Assembly: GCA_035445085.1 (NCBI GenBank)
Contig: DAOMQA010000016.1
Span: 1-58,843, forward strand
DNA from: JBDHXE01 sp035445085
Lineage (GTDB): Bacteria > Bacteroidota > Ignavibacteria > Kapaibacteriales > UBA2268
DNA: 58,843 nucleotides
Direction: 5' to 3'
Part shown: one piece after another, positions 43,808-52,785 of the stretch
How positions within the stretch are numbered: the stretch's first letter is position 1
Layout of the letters: every line of letters starts with the position of its first letter
Notes under the pieces: generated by a model
What the model was told of the DNA's origin: nothing
The model's database searches: none
What the model saw: the letters and a program-made list of their open reading frames with translations, nothing else
Translations under genes and position numbers: made by a program

Positions 43808-45175
43808 ATGATGAATGCTATTGAATATTTTAATGCGAATAAACACAGTTATTTATCAGAATTATTTGAATTTCTTCAAATCCCAAGTATCTCTAATGAA
43901 AGTGAGTATAATAACGAAACCAAAAGATGTTCTGAATGGCTGGCGAGTAATTTAAAAAAAATCGGTATGCCTAAAGTAGAGATATTTCCTACTGCAGGTC
44001 ATCCTATTGTATATGCGGAGAACTTGGAGGCTGGTAAAGATAAACCTACTGTTCTAATTTACGGACATTATGACGTTCAACCTGTTGATCCATTAGATTT
44101 GTGGACTACCGATCCGTTTAAGCCAGAAATTAGAAATGGCAAGATTTATGCACGCGGTTCAAGTGACGACAAAGGTCAAATATTTATGCACGTAAAAGCA
44201 GCGCAATCTTATATAAAATCTGGACAAAAATTACCTGTAAATCTTAAATTTTTAATAGAAGGGGAAGAAGAAGCAGGAAGTAATCACTTGGATGAGTTTA
44301 TAATCAACAATAAAGAATTATTAGATTGCGATACTGTATTAATTTCGGACACCGAATGGTTTGCTGATGGAGTTCCTTCATTGTGCTACTCATTAAGAGG
44401 GCTTACGTTTGTAGAAATAACAGTTACTGGACCTAATCGGGATTTACATTCTGGAACTTTCGGAGGCGCTGTAGATAATCCAATTATGGTACTTTCAAAG
44501 ATGATAGCAAGTTTAAGAGACGATTGGGGACGGATAACAATACCAGGCTTCTACGATAATGTCTTAGAATTAGAAAAAGACGAAAGAGATAACTTTGGCA
44601 AATTACCTTTTGATTATAGAGATTGGTGTAACGATTTAGAAGTAAAAGAAGGTTATGGCGAGCTTGGCTATACTACCTTAGAAAGAACTTGGGCAAGACC
44701 TACATTAGATATTAATGGGATTTATGGTGGCTATATTGGCGATGGTGCTAAAACTGTATTACCTTCTAAAGCTACTGCAAAAATTTCTATGAGATTAGTA
44801 CCGAACCAAATGCCAGAAGAAATAGCCGAAAAAATTAAAGAGCATTTGTTTAGAATAGCTCCACCAACTGTTAAATTAGAGTTTAAAAATTTACATGGTG
44901 GTAATCCAGTTATAGTACAAAGAGACGGTAAGGCAATAAAGTCGGCTATGAATGCCTTATATAAAACATACAACAAAGAAGCTGTATTTATGAGGGAAGG
45001 AGGTTCTATTCCTATTGTGGATACTTTCTCACAAGCATTAAACTCACCAGTTGTTCTTATGGGATTTGGGTTGCCGGGTGATAATATACACTCTCCAAAT
45101 GAGTCTTTTGCTGTGGATAATTTTTATGGTGGAATTGAAACTTCAATACATTTTTTAGAAGAGTTTTCTAAGTAA
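43808..45175 (+). CDS. M20-family dipeptidase
   Basis: A 455-residue zinc metallopeptidase of the CNDP/carboxypeptidase-like M20 family. Metal-site motifs: YGHYDVQPVDP, ARGSSDDKGQ, EGEEEAGS, SDTEWF and the late IHSPNE. A dimerisation (lid) domain lies in the middle (GLTFVEITVTGPNRDLHSGTFGG). It likely cleaves dipeptides in the cytoplasm. I start at the ATG at 43808, nine bases after AAAGGG, rather than the ATG at 43790, which precedes that site. The gene stands alone. Confidence 0.92.
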   Translation: MMNAIEYFNANKHSYLSELFEFLQIPSISNESEYNNETKRCSEWLASNLKKIGMPKVEIFPTAGHPIVYAENLEAGKDKPTVLIYGHYDVQPVDPLDLWTTDPFKPEIRNGKIYARGSSDDKGQIFMHVKAAQSYIKSGQKLPVNLKFLIEGEEEAGSNHLDEFIINNKELLDCDTVLISDTEWFADGVPSLCYSLRGLTFVEITVTGPNRDLHSGTFGGAVDNPIMVLSKMIASLRDDWGRITIPGFYDNVLELEKDERDNFGKLPFDYRDWCNDLEVKEGYGELGYTTLERTWARPTLDINGIYGGYIGDGAKTVLPSKATAKISMRLVPNQMPEEIAEKIKEHLFRIAPPTVKLEFKNLHGGNPVIVQRDGKAIKSAMNALYKTYNKEAVFMREGGSIPIVDTFSQALNSPVVLMGFGLPGDNIHSPNESFAVDNFYGGIETSIHFLEEFSK

Positions 45176-45186
45176 ACAACATAAGT

Positions 45187-45262
45187 ATATCTCGGCAATC
45201 TTGCGGAAAAAATGTTTAAAATCATTGAATTTAAATACGTATATAGCAACTTGTCGAGATAT
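45187..45262. repeat. 12-bp inverted repeat in the leader of the GT2 gene
   Basis: ATATCTCGGCAA (45187-45198) pairs with TTGTCGAGATAT (45251-45262), with one G-T wobble, around 52 bases. The right arm ends 14 bases before the GT2 start codon. It could be an operator pair or an mRNA hairpin that affects translation. Confidence 0.4.
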
Positions 45263-45276
45263 TATAGATATATCTT

Positions 45277-46389
45277 ATGGATAATACTACCATTGAAGTG
45301 AGTGTATTTATATCGTGTTATAATAATGCAGATTATGTAGCTCAAGCAATAGAAAGCGTGCTTAGCCAGAAAACACAGTATAAATATGAAATCGTTGTTT
45401 GTGATGATGCATCACAAGATAATTCAAAGGATATAATTCTTGAGTACCAAAGAAAATATCCAGAGATAATAAGAGCAATCATTTATAAAGAGAATATTGG
45501 GCTTATTCAAAACTTTTTAAATTTTATAAAAATTGTTAGAGGTAAATTCGTTGCTTTCTGCGAAGCAGATGATTGGTGGGTTAATGACAATAAAATAGAA
45601 GAACAAGTTACTTTTTTAATAAACAACCCTGATTATACTTTGGTATTTGGGAAGAATTATATATATCATCAAGTAGCAAAAGAATTAGTAAAACATCCAC
45701 TTCCCACACCTGAATTTACGAATAATATAGAATTTTTAATGTCGCATCTAAACGTATTTTTTATCCATACATCAACGGTGATGACTACTTTATATGCTCT
45801 TAAGAGTTTTACTTTAGTCATTGAAAACTATAAGAGAAAGTTGTTTGCTTGGGATTACCCTTTTTTCTTTTTTGCGCCCTCTCAAGGTAAAATTAAATTT
45901 TTGAATACAGTGTATTCGGTAAATAGGAAAATAAAGACATCTATAACTTCCCAAATTAATACTGATCAGCAACTATTTGATTTTTTTTATAAGAATACAT
46001 ATAACTGTTATTTCTATCTAATGAAAAAAATAAACTACCCACAAGAAATAAAGCAGTTTTTATATTATAAATATAGTAGGAACTGTATATTATATGGTAT
46101 AAAATTAGATAATATTAAGTTAGAAAAAAGGGGTGTATTTTTGCTAAAAAGGTTAGGGTATAATATTGCAATTATTAATTGTTACGTTGATTTAGGTTTT
46201 GAGTTATATAATAAGGGTAAGATTGAGCAGGCAATGATATATAGTAAGGAATTTCGTATCAGCTTAGATATACTTAGAACTTTAAAGGTCATTAGCATAA
46301 AGAATAAAATACTTTACTATTCATTTAAATATGTATTAGACAAGGTCAAACATAATAAACTCTTGATAAAATTATTTTTTAAAGGCTAA
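45277..46389 (+). CDS. GT2-family glycosyltransferase
   Basis: A 370-residue family 2 glycosyltransferase. The GT-A nucleotide-sugar domain spans ~1-230: VSVFISCYNNADYVAQAIESVLSQ, VVCDDASQDNS, and CEADDWW as the DxD-like metal site. The C-terminal ~140 residues are basic and helical. It probably adds a sugar to a surface polysaccharide or protein glycan; donor and acceptor are unknown. No ribosome binding site is visible before the ATG. The stop codon overlaps the converging ABC-F gene by four bases. Confidence 0.88.
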   Translation: MDNTTIEVSVFISCYNNADYVAQAIESVLSQKTQYKYEIVVCDDASQDNSKDIILEYQRKYPEIIRAIIYKENIGLIQNFLNFIKIVRGKFVAFCEADDWWVNDNKIEEQVTFLINNPDYTLVFGKNYIYHQVAKELVKHPLPTPEFTNNIEFLMSHLNVFFIHTSTVMTTLYALKSFTLVIENYKRKLFAWDYPFFFFAPSQGKIKFLNTVYSVNRKIKTSITSQINTDQQLFDFFYKNTYNCYFYLMKKINYPQEIKQFLYYKYSRNCILYGIKLDNIKLEKRGVFLLKRLGYNIAIINCYVDLGFELYNKGKIEQAMIYSKEFRISLDILRTLKVISIKNKILYYSFKYVLDKVKHNKLLIKLFFKG

Positions 46390-48278
46390 TTTACTTGCCT
46401 TTTTTCTTCAAGTTCAAGCCACCTGAGGCTTTTACTTTCAATTAATTCATTCAAATCTTTAAAGTTGGATGATAGTCTCTCAAGCTCCTTATAATCTTTA
46501 CTTGAAGAGTTGAGTATTTCTTCTTCTAAGGCTTTTTTTTGTTCTTCTAATTTTTCGATTTCTTCCATTAAACCATTCAATTCCTTTAGCTCTGAAAAGC
46601 TTAGCTTTTTCTTACTTTCTTTATTTATTGCAATAGGCTTAGCCTGATTCAATGGCTTTTCTCCATTTTTTTCTTGCTTTAATCTACTTTCTTTAGCTTC
46701 TAAATAGTAAGAATAATTACCTGGATATTCTTTGATTTTTCCATTGTTTTCAAAGGACCAAATAAATTCAATAGTTCTGTCTAAGAATGCTCTATCGTGT
46801 GATACAACGATAAGAACACCATAAAAATCATCTAAATATGATTCTAAAGCATTAAGGGTTTGAATATCAAAGTCATTTGTTGGCTCGTCTAATAACAAGA
46901 TATTGGGATTTTTCATTAAGATACGGAGTAAAGCCAATCTTCTTTTTTCTCCTCCAGACAAATTTTCTACAAGCATATGATGCTTTTCTACAGGAAATAA
47001 AAACTTTTGCAACAATTCTCTTACGGATATATATCTATCTCTACCTACTCCAACATCAATAAATTCAGCTATTTCCCTTAAAGTACCAATAACAGTCTGG
47101 CTCCCCTTTAATTCTATATTTTCTTGTGTAAAGTACCCTATATTTACACTCCCTCCAATTTCAAGGTTGCCGTCATCGGGCTTTAAATTTCCAGATAAAA
47201 CGTTTAGTAGTGTAGATTTCCCAGTTCCATTTAAACCAATAATCCCTATTCTATCTTTAGGTTTAGCAAAATATACAAAGTCCTTAAATAATAACTTATC
47301 GCCTAAATATTTAGTAATATATGACGCTTCGATGATTTTATTTCCTAAGAAAATTTTACCAAGTTCAATTTCAATTTTTTTCTCTTTCACTTTAATTGAA
47401 CTCTTTTTAAGCTCATCAATCCAATCTATCCTACTTTTTTGCTTTGTTCTTCTTGCTTTAGCACCTTTTTGAAGCCAAGCCAATTCGCTTCTTAATTTCA
47501 TTAAATTATGGTGTAAAGTATTCTCATTTACTCTTTCATAGCTTTCTTTTTGACTCAGATATTCTTCATAATTGCCTGGATACTTTATTATCTTACCTTT
47601 ATCTAATTCTAAAATAGATGTTGCTACAGCATCTAAGAAATACCTATCGTGTGTTACAAAAATTACAGAATTTGTAAAATTTTTTAATAAATCCTGCAAC
47701 CATTGGACCGAATCGACATCTAAATGGTTTGTTGGTTCATCTAAAATCATCAATTCAGCGTCAGTCATTAGAATACGGGCAATTGCAACTCTCTTTTTCT
47801 GCCCACCAGACATATGTGATACTAATTTGCTATATTCATCGATTCCAAGCTTATGTAAGTATTTTTTTGCCTCGTTCTCTAAATTCCACCCATTCAATTC
47901 ATCTATCCTATGATGAATATTGCTCAACTCCTCTTGTTCTATATCGGTTAGCTTTGTTTTGTTGATGTAATTATTGTTTATACTTAAGAGTTTGAATAAT
48001 TCGGGCTTACTTTTCATTACCACTTCTAAAGCGGTATCAGATGAATTAAAATCACTTTCTTGAGCTAAATACTCAATTTTAATACCTTTATTAAAAGTAG
48101 TTTCGCCGTTATCTGCTTTAGCTAAGCCTGCAATGATTTTTAGCAAACTTGATTTACCTGTACCATTAGGACCAATAATTCCTATTCGTTCACCATACTC
48201 TAATCCAAAACTAATATTCTCAAAAAGGCTTCTTTCTTTAATAGACTTGCTTAAATTGCTACAAGAAAATATATTCAT
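46386..48278 (-). CDS. ABC-F family ATPase, Uup-like
   Basis: A 630-residue soluble twin-ABC protein with no membrane domain. Walker A: GPNGTGKSS and GLNGTGKST. Signatures: MSGGQKKR and LSGGEKRR. Walker B: MILDEPTNHLD and LLLDEPTNDFD. The ABC-F linker between the cassettes is basic (KGAKARRTKQKSR). The C-terminal ~70 residues are a coiled coil, as in Uup. ABC-F proteins act on ribosomes (stalled translation or antibiotic protection) or, for Uup, have links to DNA stability; the specific role is not determined. GH57 lies 39 bases upstream. Confidence 0.92.
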   Translation of the reverse strand: MNIFSCSNLSKSIKERSLFENISFGLEYGERIGIIGPNGTGKSSLLKIIAGLAKADNGETTFNKGIKIEYLAQESDFNSSDTALEVVMKSKPELFKLLSINNNYINKTKLTDIEQEELSNIHHRIDELNGWNLENEAKKYLHKLGIDEYSKLVSHMSGGQKKRVAIARILMTDAELMILDEPTNHLDVDSVQWLQDLLKNFTNSVIFVTHDRYFLDAVATSILELDKGKIIKYPGNYEEYLSQKESYERVNENTLHHNLMKLRSELAWLQKGAKARRTKQKSRIDWIDELKKSSIKVKEKKIEIELGKIFLGNKIIEASYITKYLGDKLLFKDFVYFAKPKDRIGIIGLNGTGKSTLLNVLSGNLKPDDGNLEIGGSVNIGYFTQENIELKGSQTVIGTLREIAEFIDVGVGRDRYISVRELLQKFLFPVEKHHMLVENLSGGEKRRLALLRILMKNPNILLLDEPTNDFDIQTLNALESYLDDFYGVLIVVSHDRAFLDRTIEFIWSFENNGKIKEYPGNYSYYLEAKESRLKQEKNGEKPLNQAKPIAINKESKKKLSFSELKELNGLMEEIEKLEEQKKALEEEILNSSSKDYKELERLSSNFKDLNELIESKSLRWLELEEKRQVN

Positions 48279-48317
48279 AACCGATGTTTTTGATAAACTT
48301 TAAAATGTAAAAGTAAG

Positions 48318-50198
48318 CTATTCTTGGTTATTTAGCTTATATATGTTTGAATGAACATTACCATTATTCTCAATTTTTATATCTAATTCAATGCTATTTA
48401 TATTACTTATAGGTATATCATAATCTATTTCTAAATAAGATTTATTCTTTAAATTGATTTGTTTTATTGATTTAATTATTTCTCCACTTCTATGCATAGA
48501 GCTAATGTTTTCATTGTTTAATAGAAGTTTACCTGTATTTTCAAAAATTTCTCCAATATATTCTATTTTATCCAAGTTTATATTAGAATTATTGGTATTT
48601 AGCTGTTCCCATATAGGCTTGTCTAAGTAAATTGGGTATTCACTATTTGTATATTCGTAAACTTTCCTTAAATAATGCCTAAATATATAATCAAAAATCG
48701 GCTTTGTTTCGGTAGGGTGTTCTGGTCCGTACCACCAAAACCAATCGGAACCTTCTGCGATTAATATAGCTCGCATAGCATTATTAAAATCTTTTTCATC
48801 AATGCTATTTTTTGTATTTTCTAAATGAATCCGAGCTTCAGCTAACAAACTCCACGCTTTTATGTCTTCTTTATCTCCCATCCATATTGAGAAGTTAGCA
48901 TTTATCCAAGAACCTGCTTTGATATTAAGTATTTCTCTCTTTATGTTGCCATTTTTTACTATCTCGTCAAATAAGTTTGTTTCAATTTCATTATCATTTT
49001 GTAACAAATTAAATAATGCTCTCAAAAAAGGAATACCATTATCTTTGTAATATTCCCAACAGTTTTCGCCATCTAATATAATTGAAACGACTGCTTCGTC
49101 AAGTATTTGTTCCCCGTAATTTGAAATGAGAGTATTTCTAATATTCTTTAAGTTATTAATAAAATCATTGGCAGCGTCGCTTTCATTCCAATTGGAGTAA
49201 ACAAAACCAATTTTATCCGATAAATTATGATCCCTGAAAAATATGTTAATCGAGCCTTCATTACATTTATATTTATACGGGAAATACTTATCTAAATTAT
49301 TGTAATCATCTAAAGAATTAGATAATACATTTTCATCACTTGCTACCCATTTAATATTATTTTTAATCAATAGTTCTAATGTCTCATTGGAAATTGAACC
49401 TTCAGATGGCCACATACCAATAGGTTCGTGACCAAATGTCTCTTTGAAATATTCAAGCCCTTGCTTAACTTGCAAATTAGCATCATCGGGGTAGCTAAAG
49501 ACAGGGTCTGGTAAATTATTAAATGGAAGGCTTTCTAAGGTTGCTTTAGAGTCAATAATTAATGGCAGGATAGGGTGGTACATAGGTGAACAACTTAATG
49601 ATATTTGTCCTAATTCGTATAGCTTTCTATATTGATTTGTAATTGAATTTAAAATTTCAAATTGTTCATTCAATAAAAGTATCTTCTCGTGTTCAGTAAA
49701 ATTTTGTCCCTTGTCAATCAAACGCTTTATAATATTGCGATTAGACGAGAAATAACCAAACCACACTAAATGGTACCATACTTGTAAATCTAACCAATCC
49801 TGATTATTAAAATTATCTATCTTAAAGTTTTCAACACTCTTTCGCTCAAATAATTCATTGTATCTCTTATGTGGTACAATCATATTTTTATAATTACATA
49901 TAAAATAATAGTGTAAAATTGCCTTTTTGTCGGCATCGCTTAATTTGTCTGCTTCAATGAGTGCTAAGTTTCTTATTTTATCATTCGCTTTGAAATTGAT
50001 GTATTCTGCTATTTGTAAGTTCAGTGATGGAGCAAAATTAAATGTCTGCTTTATTGATGGAAATTCATACAATACTTCAGGAATATCAAAATAATCTTTA
50101 GTACTATGAAAAAGTACCCAAGGTAGAACAAATTCATTATCTATATTATAATATGGTTGATGTTGATGCCATAAAAAACATACTTTTAGCGTTTTCAT
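48318..50198 (-). CDS. GH57-family glycoside hydrolase
   Basis: A 626-residue family 57 glycosidase (alpha-amylase, amylopullulanase or branching-enzyme group). The N-terminal FLWHQHQPYY is the first conserved GH57 region. GMWPSEGS supplies the likely nucleophile Glu, and IILDGENCWEYY the likely acid Asp. No signal peptide is seen, so it probably acts on intracellular glycogen or maltodextrins. I use the ATG at 50198; the longer frame starts with TTG. Exact specificity cannot be read from sequence. Confidence 0.88.
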   Translation of the reverse strand: MKTLKVCFLWHQHQPYYNIDNEFVLPWVLFHSTKDYFDIPEVLYEFPSIKQTFNFAPSLNLQIAEYINFKANDKIRNLALIEADKLSDADKKAILHYYFICNYKNMIVPHKRYNELFERKSVENFKIDNFNNQDWLDLQVWYHLVWFGYFSSNRNIIKRLIDKGQNFTEHEKILLLNEQFEILNSITNQYRKLYELGQISLSCSPMYHPILPLIIDSKATLESLPFNNLPDPVFSYPDDANLQVKQGLEYFKETFGHEPIGMWPSEGSISNETLELLIKNNIKWVASDENVLSNSLDDYNNLDKYFPYKYKCNEGSINIFFRDHNLSDKIGFVYSNWNESDAANDFINNLKNIRNTLISNYGEQILDEAVVSIILDGENCWEYYKDNGIPFLRALFNLLQNDNEIETNLFDEIVKNGNIKREILNIKAGSWINANFSIWMGDKEDIKAWSLLAEARIHLENTKNSIDEKDFNNAMRAILIAEGSDWFWWYGPEHPTETKPIFDYIFRHYLRKVYEYTNSEYPIYLDKPIWEQLNTNNSNINLDKIEYIGEIFENTGKLLLNNENISSMHRSGEIIKSIKQINLKNKSYLEIDYDIPISNINSIELDIKIENNGNVHSNIYKLNNQE

Positions 50199-50228
50199 AA
50201 AAATCGTTATTTGTAAATAATTAATTAC

Positions 50229-50236
50229 CAAATTTA
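50229..50236 (-). promoter_or_regulatory. Candidate -7 element of the GH57 gene
   Basis: On the minus strand TAAATTTG matches TAnnTTTG and would place the transcript start ~25 bases before the ATG at 50198. The panC gene is divergent from the same region. Confidence 0.4.
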
Positions 50237-50299
50237 TTAAAAAAAATCAATAAATTTCATTTTATTTGTAATTCAAATTTTGATTATTGGAAAAAAGTA

Positions 50300-51190
50300 A
50301 TGGAAGTCATAAATACAATATTGGGTATGCAACATATATGTAATGAACTTAGGCTACAAAACAAGAAAATTGCCGTAGTACCTACAATGGGCTATCTTCA
50401 TCAGGGACATATATCTCTTATCGAAAAAGCGACTGAAGTAGCTGATATTGTTATTACAACATTATTTGTAAATCCAACACAATTTGCTCCAAATGAGGAT
50501 TTTAATAGGTATCCGCGTGACTTAAATAGCGACTTCTACTTAGCTAAAGAAGCAAAAAGCACATATTTATTTATTCCAGATACCTTAGAAATGTATCCTA
50601 AAGGTTTTGCAACCACTATTATCATCAATAATGTTACAGAAAAATTTGAGGGTGTATTTCGTCCCTCTCACTTTCAAGGTGTTGCCACTGTCGTTGCCAA
50701 GTTATTTAATATTACTAAGCCGGATTTTGCCATATTTGGCCAAAAAGATTACCAACAAACTTTACTTATTACAAAATTAATAAAAGATTTAAATTTTGAA
50801 ATTAACCTTATTATTGCTCCTACGCTTAGAGAAAGTGATGGTTTGGCGATGAGTAGCAGAAACACTTATTTAAGTATTGAAGAACGCCAGAAAGCAGGGA
50901 TAATTTTTAGGGCAATCGAAGAAGCAAAAGGTATTATTGCAAAAGGTGAGGTTAAAAGACAAATTATAAATTCATATATACACAAATGCTTACGAAGCAT
51001 TAAAGAAATTAGAATTGACTATGCGGCAATCTCTTTAGCAAGTACTTTAGAGGAGCCAGATATTTTTTTTGCTGGAGACAAAGCAGTTATATTAATTGCG
51101 TGTTATTTAGGCAAAACTAGGCTTATTGATAACTCTCTTATTACTTTCCCTAATTTATTAAATGATTCAAACTTCATTGAGGGTATTTAA
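50300..51190 (+). CDS. panC: Pantothenate synthetase (pantoate-beta-alanine ligase)
   Basis: Condenses pantoate and beta-alanine with ATP to pantothenate, the coenzyme A precursor. The 296-residue protein has the family motifs VPTMGYLHQGHISLI (HxGH), FVNPTQFAPNEDF, FGQKDYQQ and LAMSSRNTYLS (the KMSKS-like loop). GGAAAAAAG precedes the ATG. No other pantothenate gene is nearby; a flippase gene follows after eight bases. Confidence 0.95.
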   Translation: MEVINTILGMQHICNELRLQNKKIAVVPTMGYLHQGHISLIEKATEVADIVITTLFVNPTQFAPNEDFNRYPRDLNSDFYLAKEAKSTYLFIPDTLEMYPKGFATTIIINNVTEKFEGVFRPSHFQGVATVVAKLFNITKPDFAIFGQKDYQQTLLITKLIKDLNFEINLIIAPTLRESDGLAMSSRNTYLSIEERQKAGIIFRAIEEAKGIIAKGEVKRQIINSYIHKCLRSIKEIRIDYAAISLASTLEEPDIFFAGDKAVILIACYLGKTRLIDNSLITFPNLLNDSNFIEGI

Positions 51191-51198
51191 ATAAAATA

Positions 51199-52692
51199 GT
51201 GGAGGAAAGTAATGAAATACAATTAGATGATATTAGAAGACAAACGGTCTTAGGTTTTTTTTGGGAATTTTTTAGTAAATTTTTACAATATATTCTTAAT
51301 TTTGCTACTGGTGTGGTTCTAGTTAGAATGCTCTCACCTTATGATTATGGTGTTATTGCCCTTACATATATTTTTGTCAGAATTGCAGCAGTATTAGCTG
51401 ATGGGGGATTATCCAAATTTTTAATTCAGAAGAAAGTAGTTGAAGATATAGATTATTCCACAGTCTTCATAGCTAATATTTTGTTTGCCGTTATATTATA
51501 TAGCATATTATATTTATTAGCTCCACTTGTTGCTAATTTTTATAATGATGATAACTTAATATTACTATTGCGCGTAATTAGCTTAAATATATTTTTTCAG
51601 TCATTGAGCATGACCCGCTTAACAGCATTACACTTAAATTTGAACTTCAAGTTCTTATCGATAACTCATATTATTACTATTATCATCTCATCGGTAGTTG
51701 CTATTATATTGGCAAATTTACATTTTGGGTATTGGACTTTAGTTGCTTTTAGCCTTGCTCAACAAATAGTAGCTTTTATGATATTAAGTATATTCTCTAA
51801 AATTCATATAAAATTGCAGTTTTCTAAAAGTAAATTTATTGAATTAATTAAATTCAGTAAATCAATTGTTTTGTTAGATATTCTTAGTGCAATGTCTTCT
51901 GATATATATGCAAATATTATTGGTAAAGAGTACTCTACATCTACAGTCGGTATATTTAATAGGGCGCAACAGACTCATGAGTATATAAATATATTTACTA
52001 AAATTTCATTCGGCAAAGTAATGTATCCAGTTTTTAGAAAGATACAAGACGATTTGGAATTAGTAAGAGATACGATATTTCGGGTGTTTGAAATTACAGC
52101 CTTTATTAATTTAACTATATTGATAGTCGCAGCGATATTTGCTGATGAAATTTTCACAGTTTTGTATACATCAAAGTGGATAGAAGCCGCTTGGATGTTT
52201 CAAGTATTAAGTTTTGGTGCTATTCTCGCACCTTTAAATTACACTCTTTCGTATGTATTAATTTCTATTGGTTTAAGCCAGCTCTATATTAAAATAGAGT
52301 GGTATATTAAGTTATTGCAACTTTGCTTAATTCCACTGTTTATTAATTCATTACAGCTTATTTTAATAGGAATGGTGTTGTTAGAAATAGGGCAACTAAT
52401 TATAAGGCTCTTATACTATCAAAAATATATTAAAATTGATACTATAAGTATAATAAAAAATTTATTACCATATTTGTGGCTTGCAATCATACTTATTATA
52501 GTAAATCTTCTAAGTAAGCACTTTATTATTAATATGAATATTTACCTTCAATTAACAATCGTTAGTATAGTTAATTGTTGTGTTATCATGATATATGGAA
52601 AAGCAAAAAGATTAAGACCTTATAGTGATATTGTGAGTGTTGCTAATGATATTATAGTATTAATAAAGGTAAAGCTTAATTTACAAAAATAA
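51199..52692 (+). CDS. Wzx-like polysaccharide flippase
   Basis: A ~497-residue polytopic membrane protein of the MOP/polysaccharide-transport family, with some 12-14 hydrophobic helices. The N-terminus TVLGFFWEFFSKFLQY followed by VLVRMLSPYDYGVIAL is characteristic of O-antigen flippases. It likely moves a lipid-linked sugar repeat across the inner membrane; the product is unknown. The start is doubtful: the in-frame GTG at 51199 overlaps a GGAGG whose ideal ATG (51212) is out of frame and stops after four codons. Confidence 0.85.
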   Translation: MEESNEIQLDDIRRQTVLGFFWEFFSKFLQYILNFATGVVLVRMLSPYDYGVIALTYIFVRIAAVLADGGLSKFLIQKKVVEDIDYSTVFIANILFAVILYSILYLLAPLVANFYNDDNLILLLRVISLNIFFQSLSMTRLTALHLNLNFKFLSITHIITIIISSVVAIILANLHFGYWTLVAFSLAQQIVAFMILSIFSKIHIKLQFSKSKFIELIKFSKSIVLLDILSAMSSDIYANIIGKEYSTSTVGIFNRAQQTHEYINIFTKISFGKVMYPVFRKIQDDLELVRDTIFRVFEITAFINLTILIVAAIFADEIFTVLYTSKWIEAAWMFQVLSFGAILAPLNYTLSYVLISIGLSQLYIKIEWYIKLLQLCLIPLFINSLQLILIGMVLLEIGQLIIRLLYYQKYIKIDTISIIKNLLPYLWLAIILIIVNLLSKHFIINMNIYLQLTIVSIVNCCVIMIYGKAKRLRPYSDIVSVANDIIVLIKVKLNLQK

Positions 52693-52785
52693 AATTTCTA
52701 CTATTAGGTTTAAAATTACCATTGTAAGTAAATGAATTGAGCCTTATTACGTTATAATAGTTTGGTTTTAATTGGATTTTAAATA

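Noticed and set aside
47167..47965. Several plus-strand frames of 78-113 codons inside the ABC-F gene
   Set aside because: They mirror conserved ABC-F motifs on the other strand and have no initiation signals.
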